Part shown: positions 1 through 7,161 of the stretch, piece by piece
Numbering within the stretch: position 1 is the stretch's first letter
How the letters are laid out: every line of letters begins with the position of its first letter
From: an uncultured Ruminococcus sp.
GTDB taxonomy: Bacteria; Bacillota; Clostridia; Oscillospirales; Acutalibacteraceae
Direction: 5' to 3'
Length of the DNA: 9,308 bases
Assembly (NCBI GenBank): GCA_902766305.1
Contig: CACXDE010000327.1
Coordinates: 1 to 9,308, forward strand
Position numbers and translations under genes: made by a program
The notes under the pieces: generated by a model
Told to the model about the DNA's origin: nothing
Seen by the model: only the letters and a program-made list of their open reading frames with translations
The model's database searches: none

Positions 1-1038
1 CTGCTTGTAATAATTGGCGTTTTGCTTTTCATGCTGATAATCTTTTTACATGAGGGCGGACATTTTGTATCAGCTAAGCTGTCAGGAGTAAAGGTAAATG
101 AGTTTGCCTTAGGAATGGGACCAAAGCTGTTTTCCTTCACAAAGGGATATACTGTATATTCACTCAGGCTTTTTCCGATAGGCGGATTCTGTGCTATGGA
201 AGGCGAAGACGGAGACAGTGAGGATGAAAATGCTTTCACGAAGAAACCTGTATGGAAAAGAATGATAATCGTACTTGCCGGTGCTTTTATGAATATAGTG
301 CTGGGATTTATACTGGTAATGATAACACTTTTGCCGGAGCCGGCATTTGCATCGCTTGAGGTTTCAAAGTTTGCTGAAGGAGCCACAACCTCACAGCAGC
401 TTAAGCTGAATGATAAAATCACTTCCATTAACGGTTATGGTACTGATACATGGCTTGATATGAGCTTTGCGCTTGGAACTGCAAAGGACAATGATTTTAC
501 GATCGAGGTCGAAAGAAACGGTGAAAAATATACCTTGGAGCATGTTGTATTTCCGACTGTCAAGGAAGAAAGCGGCGATGAACATATTGCCCTTGATTTC
601 AAGGTTGCACCAATAGAAAAGAATTTCGGCAGTGTGATCGTTCAGACATGGAAGCAGACGGGTTCAACCTTGAAAATGGTATGGAGCAGTCTTGCTATGC
701 TTGTCACAGGACGTTTCGGAATAAATGAAATCTCCGGTCCTGTCGGAATGGCAAGCGCTACATCACAGGTGGCGGCAAAGGCTCTGGAAAAAAGCTTCGG
801 CGACAGTGTGCTTACTATAGTAAACATTATGGCGATCATTACGCTTAATTTAGGTATTGTTAATCTTCTGCCATTGCCGGCGCTGGACGGAGGAAGATTT
901 GTGTTCCTTGTTATTGAAGCTGTTATGAGAAAGCCCGTAAAGCGCGAGCTGGAAGCATGGGTACATTTCGGAGGAATGGTATTGCTTCTGTTGTTTATGC
1001 TTGTAATTACTGTTAAGGATATTTTTCAGCTTTTTTGA
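1..1038 (+). CDS. rseP: RseP/RasP-type site-2 intramembrane zinc metalloprotease, 5' partial
   Basis: This is a membrane-embedded M50-family protease that cuts transmembrane helices of anti-sigma factors and leftover signal peptides. The frame is open to base 1, so the start codon lies upstream; about 345 codons are visible and probably only a handful of residues are missing. Counting codons from base 1, the first membrane helix carries the zinc motif HEGGH at 17-21 (usually HELGH). A second helix spans about 88-110. A single, rather divergent PDZ domain covers about 117-187. SGPVG lies at 245-249, and the conserved NLLPLPALDGG segment with the third zinc ligand Asp296 lies at 288-298. A last helix (about 325-338) ends the protein. 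The single-PDZ length fits clostridial members rather than the longer Bacillus RasP. In Firmicutes this gene commonly follows dxr and precedes ispG or proS and polC, as here. Family assignment is firm; substrates are unknown. Confidence 0.95.
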   Translation: MLVIIGVLLFMLIIFLHEGGHFVSAKLSGVKVNEFALGMGPKLFSFTKGYTVYSLRLFPIGGFCAMEGEDGDSEDENAFTKKPVWKRMIIVLAGAFMNIVLGFILVMITLLPEPAFASLEVSKFAEGATTSQQLKLNDKITSINGYGTDTWLDMSFALGTAKDNDFTIEVERNGEKYTLEHVVFPTVKEESGDEHIALDFKVAPIEKNFGSVIVQTWKQTGSTLKMVWSSLAMLVTGRFGINEISGPVGMASATSQVAAKALEKSFGDSVLTIVNIMAIITLNLGIVNLLPLPALDGGRFVFLVIEAVMRKPVKRELEAWVHFGGMVLLLLFMLVITVKDIFQLF

Positions 1039-1064
1039 TTTGACTGAAATTTTGTTGATATAGT
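1035..1064 (+). promoter_or_regulatory. possible weak sigma-A promoter upstream of ispG
   Basis: An extended -10 element, TG-A-TATAGT, lies at 1056-1064 in the rseP-ispG gap. Eighteen bases upstream of the hexamer is TTGATT (1035-1040), a 4/6 match to the -35 consensus, overlapping the rseP stop codon. TTGACT at 1040-1045 is a better hexamer but only 13 bases away. If used, it would give ispG and downstream genes transcription independent of rseP. AT-rich gaps give such matches by chance, so this is tentative. Confidence 0.3.
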
Positions 1065-1077
1065 GAGATCTTTCGAT

Positions 1078-1083
1078 AAAGGG
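1078..1083 (+). promoter_or_regulatory. ribosome binding site deciding the ispG start
   Basis: AAAGGG ends eight bases before the GTG at 1092, a normal spacing. A start at the earlier in-frame GTG (1083) would overlap this site and has no other one. The site is also six bases from an ATG at 1090 that is in a different frame. Confidence 0.6.
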
Positions 1084-1089
1084 TGACAG

Positions 1090-1140
1090 ATGTGGAAAGA
1101 AGAAATACTAAAAAAGTTAAAGTCGGAAATATATATATAG
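1090..1140 (+). other. possible 16-codon out-of-frame ORF overlapping the ispG start
   Basis: The ATG at 1090-1092 shares its G with the ispG GTG at 1092-1094 and is served by the same ribosome binding site. It would encode a 16-residue lysine-rich peptide (MWKEEILKKLKSEIYI) ending at TAG 1138-1140. If used, it would compete with ispG initiation. Nothing shows it is translated; it may be coincidence. Confidence 0.2.
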
Positions 1141-2141
1141 GCGGAGACAGCGATATTACTGTTCAGTCAATGCTTAACGTCCCTTCAACGGATATTGAGG
1201 GAAGTGTTGCCCAGTCCGTTGAGCTTGAAAAAGCCGGATGTGATATAATCAGGCTTGCTGTTCCGGATATGGAGGCAGTAAAGCTTATTCCTGCTATAAA
1301 GGAAAAGGTCAGCGTCCCCCTTGTCGCTGATATACATTTTGATTACCGTCTTGCTCTTGAAGCCGCCGCCGCCGGGATTGACAAAATAAGGATCAACCCC
1401 GGAAACATCGGTTCAGAAGAAAGGGTAAAGATGGTTGCAGATGAATGCCGAAAAAGAGATATACCGATTCGTATCGGTGTAAATTCCGGTTCACTTGAAA
1501 AGCATATTCTTGCAAAGTACGGCAGACCTACTCCCCAGGCACTTTGCGACAGTGCATTGTATCATGTCTCTTTGCTTGAAAAATTTGATTTTGATAATAT
1601 TGTTCTTTCTATGAAATCATCTGATGTGGAGTTTATGGTAAAGGCTTATGAGCTTGCGTCAGAACAGACTGATTATCCTCTGCATTTAGGTGTTACTGAA
1701 GCCGGGACTGAAAGAATGGGTATAATAAAGTCTTCTATCGGTATCGGTTCACTGCTTCTTTGCGGTATCGGAGATACTGTAAGAGTATCGCTTACTGACA
1801 GTCCTGTGAAGGAAGTTTATGCCGCAAAGGATATCTTGAAGTCTCTTGGACTCAGTAAGAAGGGTATCAGATTTGTCTCCTGTCCGACCTGCGGCAGAAC
1901 AAGGATAAATCTTATTGAGATTGCAAATCAGGCAGAGGAAAGACTTCGCGACTGCGATAAGAATATTACAGTTGCTATAATGGGCTGTATAGTAAACGGA
2001 CCGGGTGAAGCAAGGGAAGCTGATATCGGTATAGCAGGCGGTGACGGAAACGGTCTTATTTTCAAAAAGGGAGAGATCGTAAAGAAGGTTCCTGAGGAAA
2101 ATCTGCTTGATGAGCTTATAAAAGAAATTGAAAAGATGTAA
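1092..2141 (+). CDS. ispG: 4-hydroxy-3-methylbut-2-en-1-yl diphosphate synthase (IspG/GcpE)
   Basis: IspG reductively opens 2-C-methyl-D-erythritol 2,4-cyclodiphosphate to HMBPP in the MEP isoprenoid pathway, using a [4Fe-4S] cluster and electrons from flavodoxin or ferredoxin. The protein is 349 residues from GTG 1092, within the normal bacterial range. An N-terminal TIM-barrel half includes QSM near residue 26, VADIHFDYRLA at about 78-88 and KIRINPGNIG at 98-107. The C-terminal half carries the cluster ligands Cys264 and Cys267 (CPTC), Cys299 (MGCIVNGPGEA) and the family's fourth ligand Glu306. The GTG start is preferred because of the ribosome binding site spacing and because MERRNTKKVKVG aligns with the basic N-terminus usual in the family. 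An alternative GTG at 1083 would add three residues. The stop is eleven bases before the polC start, so the two are probably co-transcribed. All key residues are present. Confidence 0.97.
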   Translation: MERRNTKKVKVGNIYIGGDSDITVQSMLNVPSTDIEGSVAQSVELEKAGCDIIRLAVPDMEAVKLIPAIKEKVSVPLVADIHFDYRLALEAAAAGIDKIRINPGNIGSEERVKMVADECRKRDIPIRIGVNSGSLEKHILAKYGRPTPQALCDSALYHVSLLEKFDFDNIVLSMKSSDVEFMVKAYELASEQTDYPLHLGVTEAGTERMGIIKSSIGIGSLLLCGIGDTVRVSLTDSPVKEVYAAKDILKSLGLSKKGIRFVSCPTCGRTRINLIEIANQAEERLRDCDKNITVAIMGCIVNGPGEAREADIGIAGGDGNGLIFKKGEIVKKVPEENLLDELIKEIEKM

Positions 2142-2149
2142 GGGGGAGG
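2142..2149 (+). promoter_or_regulatory. polC ribosome binding site with short spacing
   Basis: GGGGGAGG directly follows the ispG stop TAA (2139-2141). Its end is only three bases from the ATG at 2153 and abuts the in-frame TTG at 2150, so the ATG is the better start despite tight spacing. A second stop in the ispG frame, TGA 2151-2153, overlaps the ATG (TGATG), an arrangement that allows translational coupling if the first stop is read through. Confidence 0.65.
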
Positions 2150-2152
2150 TTG

Positions 2153-5100
2153 ATGTATCCGGATGATTCAGGATATATCAACTTTTGCCTGTTTTTTGCC
2201 GATGAAATGAGAAAGGAAAAAGAATTGAAAAACTTTGCTGAAATTTTTGGGGATTATATTGAAATCAACAAATTGCCGTCTTCGATAAATGAAAGTATAG
2301 TAAATAAAACTTTAGTTGATACAAAAAAGAGAACCATAGTGATAGAAGCAGACTGCAATGAGCTTTTAAAACGGGATGACATATTTACTGCGGAAAATAT
2401 GATAAAGAACAGCGTGCTGGGACTTTACGGGTGCCGGTATGATCCGCATTATGAGAGCGGACTTTTCGATATTTCCTACTATCCCGAGCTTCTGAAAGAG
2501 CTTAAAAGAAGAAATGCTTCACTTAACGGTACACTTAATGATTCTGAAGCGTCAGTACGGGATAAGGAATTTGTTATCGAGCTGAAGCATGGGGGAAAGG
2601 TCTTTCTTGAACAGCAAAAATTCGGAAAGAATCTTTCCGATTTGATATGCAGCGAATTTGGCATAAGGTTCAATGTAAGACTGACAGGAATAACGAATAT
2701 TGACAGCGAAAGCGATGAATATATAGAAAGACAGAAAATAGCCGAGGAGAAAGCAATAAGAGAAGCACAGATATCACATATGCAGGAATATGAAAGCATG
2801 ATGCAGACTGCAAATGAGAGGAAGGCTTCATTTGAGAAAAAAACAGTAAAGCCTGTTGTTACAGCCGAAAATTCGGAGATAGAGTACAGAGATGAAAACC
2901 ATCTGATGCCCACTTATATTCCGGAAAGTGCGAATCCGATATACGGCGCGCCGATACACGGCGATGTTCTTACACTGGACAGACTTACTCAGGATTCAGG
3001 CAAGGTTATTATCTGGGGACAGATCTTTGCAATGGACAGCAAGGATACCAAGGATAACAAGAAAAAGATAATCACAATCAGCATAACTGATTTCAGAGGA
3101 TCAGCAAATATTAAAATAATAGATACGAACGAAAAATGCTCTCCTATTCTTGATCTGAAAAAGGGTATGTCTATACTTGTCAGAGGAGAAGCGCAGTTCG
3201 ATAATTTCGATAAAGACGTAAATGTAATGACGAGAGCGATAAGTGTTGTTGCAATTCCTAAGGTTGTTGACAAGGCAGAAAAAAAAAGAGTGGAGCTTCA
3301 CCTTCATACAAATATGTCCGCAATGGATGCAGTAACAAGCGCAGGCGAGCTTGTTAACCGTGCGTATGAATGGGGAATGCCGGCGATAGCAATAACAGAT
3401 CATGGTGTAGCACAGGCCTATCCTGACGCAATGAATGCCTGTGACGCAATAGCTAGAAAGGGCGGAAGCTTTAAGGTTATTTACGGAGTTGAAGCATATT
3501 TTATAAATGACCGCGCTTCTGACGCAGTAACAGGAGAAGCAGAAAGACCGCTTAACGGCGAGTTTGTAGTTTTCGATATTGAGACAACTGGACTCAGCGC
3601 TTCAAGAGAACGTATAACCGAAATTGGCGCATTCAGGGTAGTTAACGGTGAAATAAAGGATAAATTTTCTACATTTGTAGACCCTGAAAAGCATATCAGC
3701 GAAAAGATCACGGAGCTTACCGGGATTACAGACAGTATGGTCGCAGACGCACCTAAAGAGGGAGAGGCTGTACAAAAGTTTCTGGATTTCTGCGGAAAGA
3801 ATGCAGTTGTTGTTGCGCATAACGCTTCTTTTGATACGTCATTTATAAAGATTGCGGCGGAAAGAAATCATCTTGATTATACTCTTACACATATAGATAC
3901 TCTTGCTATATCAAGGGCGATATATCCACAGCTGAAAAAGCATAAGCTTGACAGCATTGCAAAGTTTCTTGATCTTGGTGAGTTTAATCATCACAGAGCA
4001 TATGATGATGCTTATATGCTTGCAAAGATATTTCTCAAAATGCTGGAAACATTGTCCGGGGATTATTCAATTGAGAGCATATCCCAGATAAACCGTATAC
4101 TTCCGGCACCTGATATAAAGACCTTCAAATCATATCATCAGATAATTCTTGTAAAAAACCAGCTTGGACTCAAAAATTTGTATAAGCTTATTTCAAAAGC
4201 GCATATCAATTATTTTTATAAAAAACCGCTAATACCACGTTCTGAACTGGAAAAGCACAGGAGCGGTCTTATTATAGGAAGTGCCTGTGAAGCAGGTGAG
4301 CTGTTCAGAGCGATAATAGAAGGAAAAAACTGGGAAGAGCTTAAACAGATAGCGGCATTCTATGACTATCTTGAAATACAGCCGATAGGCAATAATATGT
4401 ATATGCTGAGAAACGGAACAGTAAATTCTGTTGAGGAGCTTCAGGAGTTTAACCGTACTGTAGTGCGTCTTGGAGAAGAGCTTAATCTGCCTGTGGTTGC
4501 AACCTGTGACGTACATTTTATGGATCCGCATCAGAGTGAGTACAGGAAAATTCTTATGACAGCCCAAGGATTTTCAGACGCATCAGAGCAAGCACCGCTG
4601 TATTTCAGAAATACAGAAGAAATGCTCCGGGAGTTTGAATATCTCGGCAGGGAAAAGGCATATGAAATAGTAGTAGAAAATACAAATAGGATAGCGGATA
4701 TGGTTGAAAAGCTCCGCGCAGTTCCTAAGGGAAATTTTCCGCCGTTTATTCCCGGCGCAGAGGAAGACCTTACAAGGATAACGCTTGAAAGAGCAAAAAA
4801 TATGTACGGCGATCCTCTTCCGGAAATTGTACAAGCAAGAATTGACAAGGAGCTTAATTCAATCATCAAAAACGGCTTCTCTGTTCTCTATATGACAGCT
4901 CAGAAGCTTGTTGCAAACTCAAATGAACATAAGTATCTTGTCGGTTCCCGTGGTTCGGTAGGATCGTCATTTGTCGCAACAATGTCAGGTATATCTGAGG
5001 TAAATCCTCTTTGTCCGCACTATGTATGTCCGAAATGTCAGAACAGCGAGTTTTTTGACGACGGAAGCGTTGGTTCGGGATTTGATCTTCCTGAAAAAAA

Positions 5101-6625
5101 TTGTCCCAACTGCGGAACGCCGTATCTTAGAGATGGTCATGACATACCCTTTGAAACCTTCCTTGGATTCAAGGGTGATAAGACACCTGATATAGATCTT
5201 AACTTTGCCGGAGAGTTCCAGACAAGATCACACAGGTATACTGAGGAGCTTTTCGGAAAAGAAAACGTATTCAAGGCAGGAACTATAGCAACAGTCGCTG
5301 AAAAAACTGCTATAGGTTATGTCCGCAAATATTCGGAAGTAACAGGTATGACTGTCAGCAAGGCGGAGATGATGAGACTTGCGGCAGGCTATACGGGAGT
5401 AAGACGTACAACAGGTCAGCACCCGGCTGGAATGGTAGTTGTGCCGAGAATGAACGATATATATGAGTTTTGTCCCATACAAAGACCGGCTAACGATCAG
5501 AAAACCGATATCATAACAACACATTTTGACTTCCATTCCATACATGATACGGTTTGTAAGCTTGATGAACTCGGACACGATGTTCCGACAATATATCATT
5601 ATCTTGAAGAATATACAGGCATTGACGTAATGAATATTTCTATGAGTGACCCGGATGTAATGTCACTGTTCACATCACCTAAGGCTTTAGGGCTTGAACC
5701 GGAGGATATTGATTCTCAGACAGGAACATTTTCACTGCCGGAGGTGGGTACGAAATTCGTAAGAAATATGCTGATCGAAACACAGCCTAAGACATTTGCC
5801 GATCTGTTGCAGGTATCAGGACTTTCACATGGTACAGATGTATGGATAGGAAATGCAAACGAACTGATACAAAAGAAAATATGTACTATTTCAGAGGTTA
5901 TCGGTACACGTGATAACATAATGGTTTATCTTATGCACAAGGGGCTTGAACCAGATATGGCATTCAAGATAATGGAGATTGTGCGTAAGGGCAACGCTAC
6001 AAAGCTTCTTACTGAGGATCATATAAAAGCCATGAAGGAGCATAATGTACCTGACTGGTATATTGATTCATGTATGAAGATAAAATATATGTTCCCTAAG
6101 GCTCATGCCGCCGCATATATGATAGCAACTCTGCGTCTCGGGTGGTATAAGGTACACAGACCTAAGGAATACTATGCTGCATATTTCACAGTAAGAAGCG
6201 ATGATTTTGACGGTGCTCTTGTATGCAGGGGAAGGGACGCAGTCAGAAGCAAGATGCTTGAAATAACTACAAAAATACAGAATAAAGAGGCAACAGCCAA
6301 GGACGAATCCACGCTTGCAACCTTGCAGATTATTAATGAAATGCTTGCAAGAAATATAGGTGTTCTGCCGATTGATATTTATAAATCAGACGCAAAGCGT
6401 TTTCTTGTTGAGGGCGATAATATAAGACTGCCGTTTTCTTCATTGTCCGGTGTCGGTGAATCGGCGGCGGTAGCCCTTGCGTCCGCAAGAGAAAAGGGCG
6501 AGTTCATATCGGTTGAAGATTTTCAGATGAGGGCAAAGGTATCTAATGCTGTAATGGATCTTTTAAGAGAGATGGGAACTTTCAAGAATATGCCGGAAAG
6601 CAGTCAGCTTACCTTGTTTATGTAA
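2153..6625 (+). CDS. polC: DNA polymerase III alpha subunit, Gram-positive type (PolC)
   Basis: PolC is the replicative DNA polymerase of Firmicutes, with its own proofreading exonuclease, working on the sliding clamp at the fork. It is complete at 1490 residues, a usual length. Order: N-terminal domains (about 1-185), a charged helical linker (about 186-229), an OB fold (about 268-375), then a PHP domain with HLH at 383-385, D416-H417 and, after the insertion, D786 and H788. The DEDDh exonuclease inserted in PHP (about 470-635) has all its catalytic residues: D475, E477, D561, H614, D619. A zinc-binding segment has C959/C962 and C984/C987. The polymerase active site has D1013 and D1015 (PDIDLNF) and D1138 (KLDELGHD). 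A helix-hairpin-helix-like stretch (LSGVGESAA) precedes the final QLTLF at 1485-1489, a classic beta-clamp binding motif one residue from the end. No frameshift or missing catalytic residue was seen. A TTG at 2150 would add one residue. Confidence 0.98.
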   Translation: MYPDDSGYINFCLFFADEMRKEKELKNFAEIFGDYIEINKLPSSINESIVNKTLVDTKKRTIVIEADCNELLKRDDIFTAENMIKNSVLGLYGCRYDPHYESGLFDISYYPELLKELKRRNASLNGTLNDSEASVRDKEFVIELKHGGKVFLEQQKFGKNLSDLICSEFGIRFNVRLTGITNIDSESDEYIERQKIAEEKAIREAQISHMQEYESMMQTANERKASFEKKTVKPVVTAENSEIEYRDENHLMPTYIPESANPIYGAPIHGDVLTLDRLTQDSGKVIIWGQIFAMDSKDTKDNKKKIITISITDFRGSANIKIIDTNEKCSPILDLKKGMSILVRGEAQFDNFDKDVNVMTRAISVVAIPKVVDKAEKKRVELHLHTNMSAMDAVTSAGELVNRAYEWGMPAIAITDHGVAQAYPDAMNACDAIARKGGSFKVIYGVEAYFINDRASDAVTGEAERPLNGEFVVFDIETTGLSASRERITEIGAFRVVNGEIKDKFSTFVDPEKHISEKITELTGITDSMVADAPKEGEAVQKFLDFCGKNAVVVAHNASFDTSFIKIAAERNHLDYTLTHIDTLAISRAIYPQLKKHKLDSIAKFLDLGEFNHHRAYDDAYMLAKIFLKMLETLSGDYSIESISQINRILPAPDIKTFKSYHQIILVKNQLGLKNLYKLISKAHINYFYKKPLIPRSELEKHRSGLIIGSACEAGELFRAIIEGKNWEELKQIAAFYDYLEIQPIGNNMYMLRNGTVNSVEELQEFNRTVVRLGEELNLPVVATCDVHFMDPHQSEYRKILMTAQGFSDASEQAPLYFRNTEEMLREFEYLGREKAYEIVVENTNRIADMVEKLRAVPKGNFPPFIPGAEEDLTRITLERAKNMYGDPLPEIVQARIDKELNSIIKNGFSVLYMTAQKLVANSNEHKYLVGSRGSVGSSFVATMSGISEVNPLCPHYVCPKCQNSEFFDDGSVGSGFDLPEKNCPNCGTPYLRDGHDIPFETFLGFKGDKTPDIDLNFAGEFQTRSHRYTEELFGKENVFKAGTIATVAEKTAIGYVRKYSEVTGMTVSKAEMMRLAAGYTGVRRTTGQHPAGMVVVPRMNDIYEFCPIQRPANDQKTDIITTHFDFHSIHDTVCKLDELGHDVPTIYHYLEEYTGIDVMNISMSDPDVMSLFTSPKALGLEPEDIDSQTGTFSLPEVGTKFVRNMLIETQPKTFADLLQVSGLSHGTDVWIGNANELIQKKICTISEVIGTRDNIMVYLMHKGLEPDMAFKIMEIVRKGNATKLLTEDHIKAMKEHNVPDWYIDSCMKIKYMFPKAHAAAYMIATLRLGWYKVHRPKEYYAAYFTVRSDDFDGALVCRGRDAVRSKMLEITTKIQNKEATAKDESTLATLQIINEMLARNIGVLPIDIYKSDAKRFLVEGDNIRLPFSSLSGVGESAAVALASAREKGEFISVEDFQMRAKVSNAVMDLLREMGTFKNMPESSQLTLFM
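3279..3287 (+). repeat. nine-A homopolymer inside polC
   Basis: Nine consecutive A bases encode the Glu-Lys-Lys-Arg just before the PHP domain (residues 376-379). It is the longest homopolymer I saw in the window. Runs of this length can provoke RNA polymerase slippage. Both alternative frames meet a stop within about 25 codons, so slippage would give a product of roughly 395-400 residues with only the N-terminal and OB parts. Confidence 0.8.
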
Positions 6626-6626
6626 T

Positions 6627-6643
6627 TTGACAATTGCTGTCAA
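6627..6643 (+). repeat. perfect inverted repeat between polC and the next gene
   Basis: TTGACA and TGTCAA form perfect 6-base arms around a 5-base centre (ATTGC), starting one base after the polC stop and ending just before the ribosome binding site of the next gene. It could fold as a short hairpin in RNA or be an operator-like site. It lacks the GC-rich stem and following U-run of an intrinsic terminator. The function is unknown and chance is possible. Confidence 0.55.
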
Positions 6644-6645
6644 CG

Positions 6646-6654
6646 AAAGGATGG
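6646..6654 (+). promoter_or_regulatory. ribosome binding site deciding the start of the gene at 6660
   Basis: AAAGGATGG resembles the anti-Shine-Dalgarno complement with one mismatch. AAAGGA ends eight bases before the ATG at 6660. The in-frame ATG at 6651 lies inside this site, and the in-frame TTG at 6627 has no site in front of it and sits within the inverted repeat, so 6660 is the preferred start. Confidence 0.55.
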
Positions 6655-6659
6655 ACATT

Positions 6660-7109
6660 ATGAAAGAATTAAAGGATTATCAGTGTGAACCGGTTGCAGA
6701 AGTCTTTCGCAGCGGTAAGATGTTCGGTCCGTATTGCGCAAAAAATACAAATTTTTCTGATTTGAATTTATCAGAAATGTCGAAAGGTGAAATAATAGTT
6801 GCTTATATACAATTTTTATACTATATTTATGCTAAGATGGACAATTACCGCACTGTCGGATGTTGTTTTAAACTATATGACCATAATAATAGCTGGATAG
6901 GCAGGATGGAGCGGTTGCCCCTGAATGAACAGGATTTCCTCATAGCAATTTTTGGTCTTGAAAAACCTGTTATACCTTTTGAGGAAGCAGTAGAACAGTA
7001 TAATATCAGCGAAGAAAGAATTGAATATCTGACAAAAAAGTTTGATTTTATGAGGAGAGTTATCATTCCCCCATATATCAGAAGCAGATCACGCTTGTCA
7101 GAAATATAA
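6660..7109 (+). CDS. uncharacterised 149-residue protein between polC and lon
   Basis: I do not recognise this protein. The ORF has a plausible ribosome binding site and codon use like its neighbours, and lies 34 bases after polC and 52 before lon, so it is probably real and co-transcribed. It has no signal peptide and no convincing membrane helix, so it is probably cytoplasmic. Residues 44-60 form a tyrosine-rich hydrophobic or amphipathic helix (EIIVAYIQFLYYIYAKM). There is a Cys pair at 68-69, plus Cys9 and Cys26, with no zinc-finger spacing. Residues 107-133 (FEEAVEQYNISEERIEYL, then a basic KK..RR tail) loosely resemble a helix-turn-helix such as those in small regulators, and the C-terminus (141-145, RSRSR) is basic. 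A DNA-binding role is therefore possible but only a guess. Alternative starts at 6627 (TTG) or 6651 (ATG) would add 11 or 3 residues. Confidence 0.75.
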   Translation: MKELKDYQCEPVAEVFRSGKMFGPYCAKNTNFSDLNLSEMSKGEIIVAYIQFLYYIYAKMDNYRTVGCCFKLYDHNNSWIGRMERLPLNEQDFLIAIFGLEKPVIPFEEAVEQYNISEERIEYLTKKFDFMRRVIIPPYIRSRSRLSEI

Positions 7110-7125
7110 TGTTTTTGTATGGGAA

Positions 7126-7137
7126 TGTTTGTAAACA
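7126..7137 (+). repeat. short palindrome in the lon leader
   Basis: TGTTT-GT-AAACA has 5-base arms around a 2-base centre, in the 52-base gap before lon and upstream of its ribosome binding site. It could be half of an operator, but it matches no operator I can name (not CIRCE, CtsR or cre), and AT-rich palindromes this short are common by chance. Confidence 0.25.
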
Positions 7138-7145
7138 AAAGGGAA

Positions 7146-7152
7146 AAGGAGG
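7146..7152 (+). promoter_or_regulatory. strong lon ribosome binding site
   Basis: AAGGAGG is a perfect Shine-Dalgarno core ending nine bases before the ATG at 7162. It is the strongest site in the window and fixes the lon start. Confidence 0.85.
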
Positions 7153-7161
7153 AGAAAGATA

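Noticed and set aside
1021..1045. T-run at the end of rseP as an intrinsic terminator
   Set aside because: There is no GC-rich stem before the six T bases, and the run is inside the coding sequence.
1362..1373. Four GCC repeats in ispG as a microsatellite
   Set aside because: It encodes the alanine run before GIDKIR that is normal in IspG; four units are too few to call an unstable repeat.
2479..2913. 144-codon minus-strand ORF opposite polC, and other antisense ORFs across the window
   Set aside because: They lie opposite strongly conserved coding sequence, have low-complexity Ser/Phe/Leu-rich translations typical of antisense shadows, and no ribosome binding sites stood out.
3575..4010. 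Exonuclease inside PHP as a novel fusion
   Set aside because: Insertion of the DEDDh exonuclease into the PHP domain is the standard architecture of PolC.
5012..5113. Cysteine cluster in PolC as a separate zinc-finger acquisition
   Set aside because: The two CxxC pairs are the known structural zinc site of PolC and the flanking sequence is typical.
6627..6655. TTGACA at 6627 as the -35 box of a promoter for the unknown gene
   Set aside because: The hexamer is perfect, but no -10-like hexamer lies 16-19 bases downstream (the sequence there is GATGGA-like); it fits better as an arm of the inverted repeat.
7095..7123. Promoter for lon: TATAAT at 7105-7110, or TTGTCA at 7095 with TATGGG at 7118
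   Set aside because: The perfect TATAAT overlaps the stop codon and has no acceptable -35 at 16-18 bases. The other pair is well spaced, but its -10 matches at only three positions.
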